NCBI RefSeq assembly: GCF_002022275.1
Contig: NZ_MSDF01000016.1
Location: 64,301-128,300, forward strand
Length of the DNA: 64,000 nt
From: Pseudomonas fluorescens
GTDB lineage: Bacteria; Pseudomonadota; Gammaproteobacteria; Pseudomonadales; Pseudomonadaceae
Direction: 5' to 3'
Part shown: positions 61,415 through 64,000 of the stretch, in pieces
How the letters are laid out: each line of letters begins with the position of its first letter
Numbering within the stretch: position 1 is the stretch's first letter
Program-made: the position numbers and the translations under genes
The notes under the pieces: generated by a model
What the model saw: only the letters and a program-made list of their open reading frames with translations
Database searches by the model: none
Told to the model about the DNA's origin: nothing

Positions 61415-62341
61415 ATGAGTCTGCATGAAACCTACGGCCAGCCTTTGCTGACCTTTCCCGACGCCGACAAAAGCCCGCTGAGCATCCGCGCCAAGGCGCT
61501 GGTGTTCGTCGACCCGCGTTCGCGCCAACTGCGCGAAGACCTGGAAAGCCTCGCGCCGCGCGCCTTGCCCGTGTTGATTCGCGGTGAGACCGGCAGCGGT
61601 AAAGAGCTGCTGGCACGGCACATTCACCGTGGCAGTGACCGCACGGGCTTGTTTGTGTCAGTCAATTGCGGCGCCATCAGCCCGACTTACGCCGATGCCG
61701 AGTTGTTCGGTTATGCCGCCGGTGCCCACAGCGGCGCGGCCAGCAGCCGCGCCGGATGGTTTGGTTCGGCCAATGGCGGCACCTTGTACCTGGACGAAAT
61801 CGGCGACTTGCCGTTACCGATCCAGGTCAAGTTGCTTGCCGCGCTGGAGAACCATGAAGTCACCCGCGTCGGCGCCCCTCAGCCAAGCCCGGTGGATGTG
61901 CGCCTGGTGGCGGCCACCAGCATCGATCTGGCCCAGGCCGTGGCGGCGGGCAAGTTCAATGAGCGGCTGTTCCATTACCTGAGCGAAGGCCAGCTGGATT
62001 TGCCGGCGTTGCGTGAACGCGTTGGCGACATCCTGTCCCTGGCCGAATACTTTCTGGGCATCTACAGCCAGCGCCTGGATTTGCCGGTGCCGCTGATCAG
62101 CGATGCGGCGCAGCGTGTGCTGGAACATCACAGCTGGCCGGGCAATACCCGTGAGCTGGAAAACGTCATTCACTTTGCGTTGCTGGTCGGCAGTGGCGAC
62201 GAGATTCTGCCCGAGCATTTGAATCTGCCGGCAGCAGGTTCGCCGCTGGAGCAGGTGCGGCAGATCTTCGAGCGGGCCAGCCCTGCCGAGCAGGACGTGC
62301 TGCGTAAATTCCTGCATGAACAAAATGGAATATCAACGTGA
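61415..62341 (+). CDS. sigma-54 activator lacking a DNA-binding domain
   Basis: A 308-residue AAA+ protein: Walker A GETGSGKE (about 57-64), Walker B GGTLYLDEIGDL (about 123-134), Arg finger region NERLFHYLS and R-ERVGDI. The sigma-54 contact loop, normally GAFTGA, reads GAHSGA (about 103-108). No receiver or GAF domain precedes it, and it ends in LRKFLHEQNGIST, with no Fis-type helix-turn-helix. The family resembles SfnR-type sulfur regulators. Its operation without a DNA-binding domain is unclear. It lies 126 bp upstream of the NlpA-family gene. Confidence 0.85.
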   Translation: MSLHETYGQPLLTFPDADKSPLSIRAKALVFVDPRSRQLREDLESLAPRALPVLIRGETGSGKELLARHIHRGSDRTGLFVSVNCGAISPTYADAELFGYAAGAHSGAASSRAGWFGSANGGTLYLDEIGDLPLPIQVKLLAALENHEVTRVGAPQPSPVDVRLVAATSIDLAQAVAAGKFNERLFHYLSEGQLDLPALRERVGDILSLAEYFLGIYSQRLDLPVPLISDAAQRVLEHHSWPGNTRELENVIHFALLVGSGDEILPEHLNLPAAGSPLEQVRQIFERASPAEQDVLRKFLHEQNGIST

Positions 62342-62467
62342 ATAAAAGATATTGTTCGGGAATAAAAAATCTAGGTATTGTCCGTTCCACGCCGCGATAG
62401 CATTTCGCTGGCACACCACAAAAAAACGGCCGTCAGAGACGACCCGGAATTTCGATAAGGACACTGC

Positions 62468-63250
62468 ATGAAAAAGGTTCTGTTGTTTACCGCACTGGCG
62501 GCTGCCCTCACTGCAAGCTTCGCCCAGGCCAACGAGAAACTGGTGGTTGCCGCCACGCCGATCCCGCACGCGGAGATCCTTGAGCTGGTCAAACCGACCC
62601 TGGCCAAAGAAGGCGTGGACCTGGAAATCAAAGTCTTCACCGACTACGTTCAGCCAAACGTGCAGGTTGCCGAGAAGCGTCTGGACGCCAACTACTTCCA
62701 GACCCTGCCGTACCTGGAAAACTTCAACAAGGGCAAGGGCACCAACCTGGTCACCGTGGTTGGCGTGCACGTTGAACCCTTCGGCGGCTACTCGAAAAAG
62801 ATCAAGAACATCTCCGAGCTGAAAGATGGCGCCACCGTGGCCATCCCGAACGAAGGCTCCAACAGCGGCCGCGCCCTGTTGCTGCTGCAAAAGGCGGGTG
62901 TGATCACCCTGAAAGATCCGACCAATGCCTTGGCTACGCCGAAAGACATTGCCAGCAACCCGAAAAACCTGAAATTCAAAGAGCTGGAATCCGCACTGCT
63001 GCCACGCGTACTGGACCAGGTTGACCTGGATTTGATCAACACCAACTACGCCCTGGAAGCCGGCCTGAACCCGGCCAAAGACGCACTGATTATCGAAGAC
63101 GCGAAGTCGCCGTACGTGAACTTCCTGGTGGCCCGCCCGGACAACAAGGACAGCGACGCGATCCAGAAACTGGCCAAGGCGCTGACCAGCCCGGAAGTCA
63201 AAGCATTCATCGAGAAGAAGTACAACGGCGCGGTCGTGCCAGCGTTCTGA
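62468..63250 (+). CDS. MetQ/NlpA-family substrate-binding protein
   Basis: A 260-residue periplasmic binding protein: signal peptide, then LVVAATPIPHAEILELVKP (about 25-43), YFQTLPYLENFN, IAIPNEGSNSGRALLLLQKAG-like core (VAIPNEGSNSGRALLLLQKA, about 124-143) and VDLDLINTNYALEAGL. The family binds methionine or other sulfur compounds. There is no lipobox Cys, so it should be soluble. A terminator follows at 63278, so it is a single-gene unit here. Confidence 0.9.
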   Translation: MKKVLLFTALAAALTASFAQANEKLVVAATPIPHAEILELVKPTLAKEGVDLEIKVFTDYVQPNVQVAEKRLDANYFQTLPYLENFNKGKGTNLVTVVGVHVEPFGGYSKKIKNISELKDGATVAIPNEGSNSGRALLLLQKAGVITLKDPTNALATPKDIASNPKNLKFKELESALLPRVLDQVDLDLINTNYALEAGLNPAKDALIIEDAKSPYVNFLVARPDNKDSDAIQKLAKALTSPEVKAFIEKKYNGAVVPAF

Positions 63251-63277
63251 TGTAACCCAAAACCCCCTTCAAGGTTT

Positions 63278-63313
63278 GAACGCCGACGGCTTTTATAGCG
63301 TCGGCGTTTTTTT
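63278..63313 (+). terminator. rho-independent terminator
   Basis: AACGCCGACGGC-TTTTATA-GCGTCGGCGTTTTTTT closes the binding-protein gene. Confidence 0.9.
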
Positions 63314-63342
63314 ATGGCCGCTATTTGGAATGCAATCAAAAC

Positions 63343-63431
63343 TGTGGGAGCTGGCTTGCCTGCGATAGCGGTGCATCAGCCACACACCTGTAACTGACAG
63401 ACCGCAATCGCAGGCAAGCCAGCTCCCACAT
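63343..63431. repeat. REPIN
   Basis: TGTGGGAGCTGGCTTGCCTGCGA and its inverted partner end just before the small minus-strand gene. Confidence 0.88.
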
Positions 63432-63445
63432 TGAACGGTGGCGTG

Positions 63446-63532
63446 TCAGATAGCGCGGCTATTGATCGCCTTGCGCAACGCCACCAGCCACTTCACCAGC
63501 TCCTGCGGATCAATCGGTTTCGCTTCGTTCAT
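63446..63532 (-). CDS. 28-residue small protein
   Basis: A minus-strand frame of 28 codons (MNEAKPIDPQELVKWLVALR at the start, then KAINSRAI). GAGGGA lies 8 nt before ATG 63532, a good ribosome binding site. It forms one amphipathic helix. The family is not recognised and conservation is untested. Confidence 0.5.
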   Translation of the reverse strand: MNEAKPIDPQELVKWLVALRKAINSRAI

Positions 63533-63742
63533 GGTTCGATCCCTCGAATCTTTCGACCCCAAGACCATAGCTGCCACCTGTCAAACCCGCGAATCCGGGG
63601 GTTATCTTTTTGGGTGATATCAATATTCTATTTGGGTATTTAAATTTTATTTTTTATACCTTTAAAGTTCGCGCTACCCGGCGTTACCCACGCCGGATTG
63701 AACTGCGCTCGCTGCATTACCCTGCGGCGTCATGGACGGCAA

Positions 63743-64000
63743 ATGACATTCGATTTCGCATTTATCCTCAGCACCTTGCCGGCGTTTCTCAAAGCCGTGG
63801 GGGTGACGCTGCAAGTGGGCCTGATCGCCATTGCCACCTCGTTGCTGGTGGCGCTGATCAACGCCGCGCTGCTGGTGTTTCGCACGCCTTACCTGTCACG
63901 CCTGGTGGCGCTGTATGTGGAGCTGGCGCGCAATACGCCGCTGCTGATCCAGTTGTTTTTCGTCTACTTTGCGCTGCCGGCCCTGGGCTTCAATATTTCC
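63743..64000 (+). CDS. amino-acid ABC transporter permease, cut by window end
   Basis: The first 86 residues of an inner-membrane permease of the HisM/GlnP family: FILSTLPAFLKAVGVTLQVG (about 7-26) and LYVELARNTPLLIQLFFVYF (about 60-79) with the ELARNTP motif. The rest lies beyond the window. The partners (binding protein, ATPase) are not in view. Confidence 0.88.
   Translation, partial: MTFDFAFILSTLPAFLKAVGVTLQVGLIAIATSLLVALINAALLVFRTPYLSRLVALYVELARNTPLLIQLFFVYFALPALGFNIS

Noticed and set aside
11462-63431. CRISPR array from the many repeats
   Set aside because: The repeats are dispersed REP doublets in intergenic gaps, without regular spacers or cas genes.

Overview
This window is chromosome of a Pseudomonas from the fluorescens group. 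The evidence is the dense set of REP/REPIN hairpins with GTGGGAGC-GGCTTGC cores, the gene order sbp-cysT-cysW-cysA with a small OscA-type gene, a GGDEF/EAL protein and a DesA-type desaturase (the PA0280-PA0286 order of P. aeruginosa, recalled from memory), and a gabD-gabT pair. No rRNA or CRISPR array is present. One tRNA, Arg(CCG), is present.

Layout. (1) 1-4570 is an AT-rich array of seven single-gene cassettes. Several encode recognisable or probable immunity-type proteins (SUKH, Imm11-like, Tdi1-like), and most neighbours are separated by a roughly 67-bp copy of one palindrome (GGGGACAGATTTATTT ... AAATAAATCTGTCCCC). The first cassette is frameshifted in a run of seven A. (2) 4600-8473 holds small envelope proteins, a small gene with a C4-type antisense RNA leader, lipoproteins and a second SUKH pair. 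(3) 8858-15104 holds an autotransporter, two minus-strand lipoproteins and the CsgG/DUF4810/DUF799 lipoprotein operon. (4) 15156-20259 holds a serralysin-type metalloprotease, a VWA lipoprotein, and an ECF sigma factor with its probable membrane partner.

(5) About 20318-36926 is a P4-like integrated satellite in the 3' end of tRNA-Arg(CCG). It has a tyrosine integrase, AlpA, a C4-type RNA leader, a run of small genes overlapping by 4 nt that leads into a Toprim/DUF927 primase-helicase, and an unusual origin region with three iteron sets of different heptamers. Its cargo looks like a phage-defence cluster: a SEC-C plus PD-(D/E)XK-like protein with an MltR-like partner, a Kiwa system (kwaA-kwaB), and an Mrr-type nuclease fused to a STAND NTPase.

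(6) 37373-64000 is core genome: gabD-gabT, c-di-GMP enzymes, two desaturases, the sulfate ABC transporter operon, regulators (Crp/Fnr, AraC, two LysR), a CynX-type MFS transporter, tonB-exbB-exbD, a serine hydrolase, a sigma-54 activator with an altered GAFTGA loop and no DNA-binding domain, an NlpA-family binding protein, and an amino-acid ABC permease cut by the window end. REP/REPIN hairpins sit in many of the intergenic gaps.

The strongest candidates for something undescribed are the palindrome-spaced immunity cassette array, the stacked iteron modules of the satellite, and the SEC-C nuclease/MltR-like gene pair beside Kiwa. All reading was by eye, so family calls rest on remembered motifs and not on searches.
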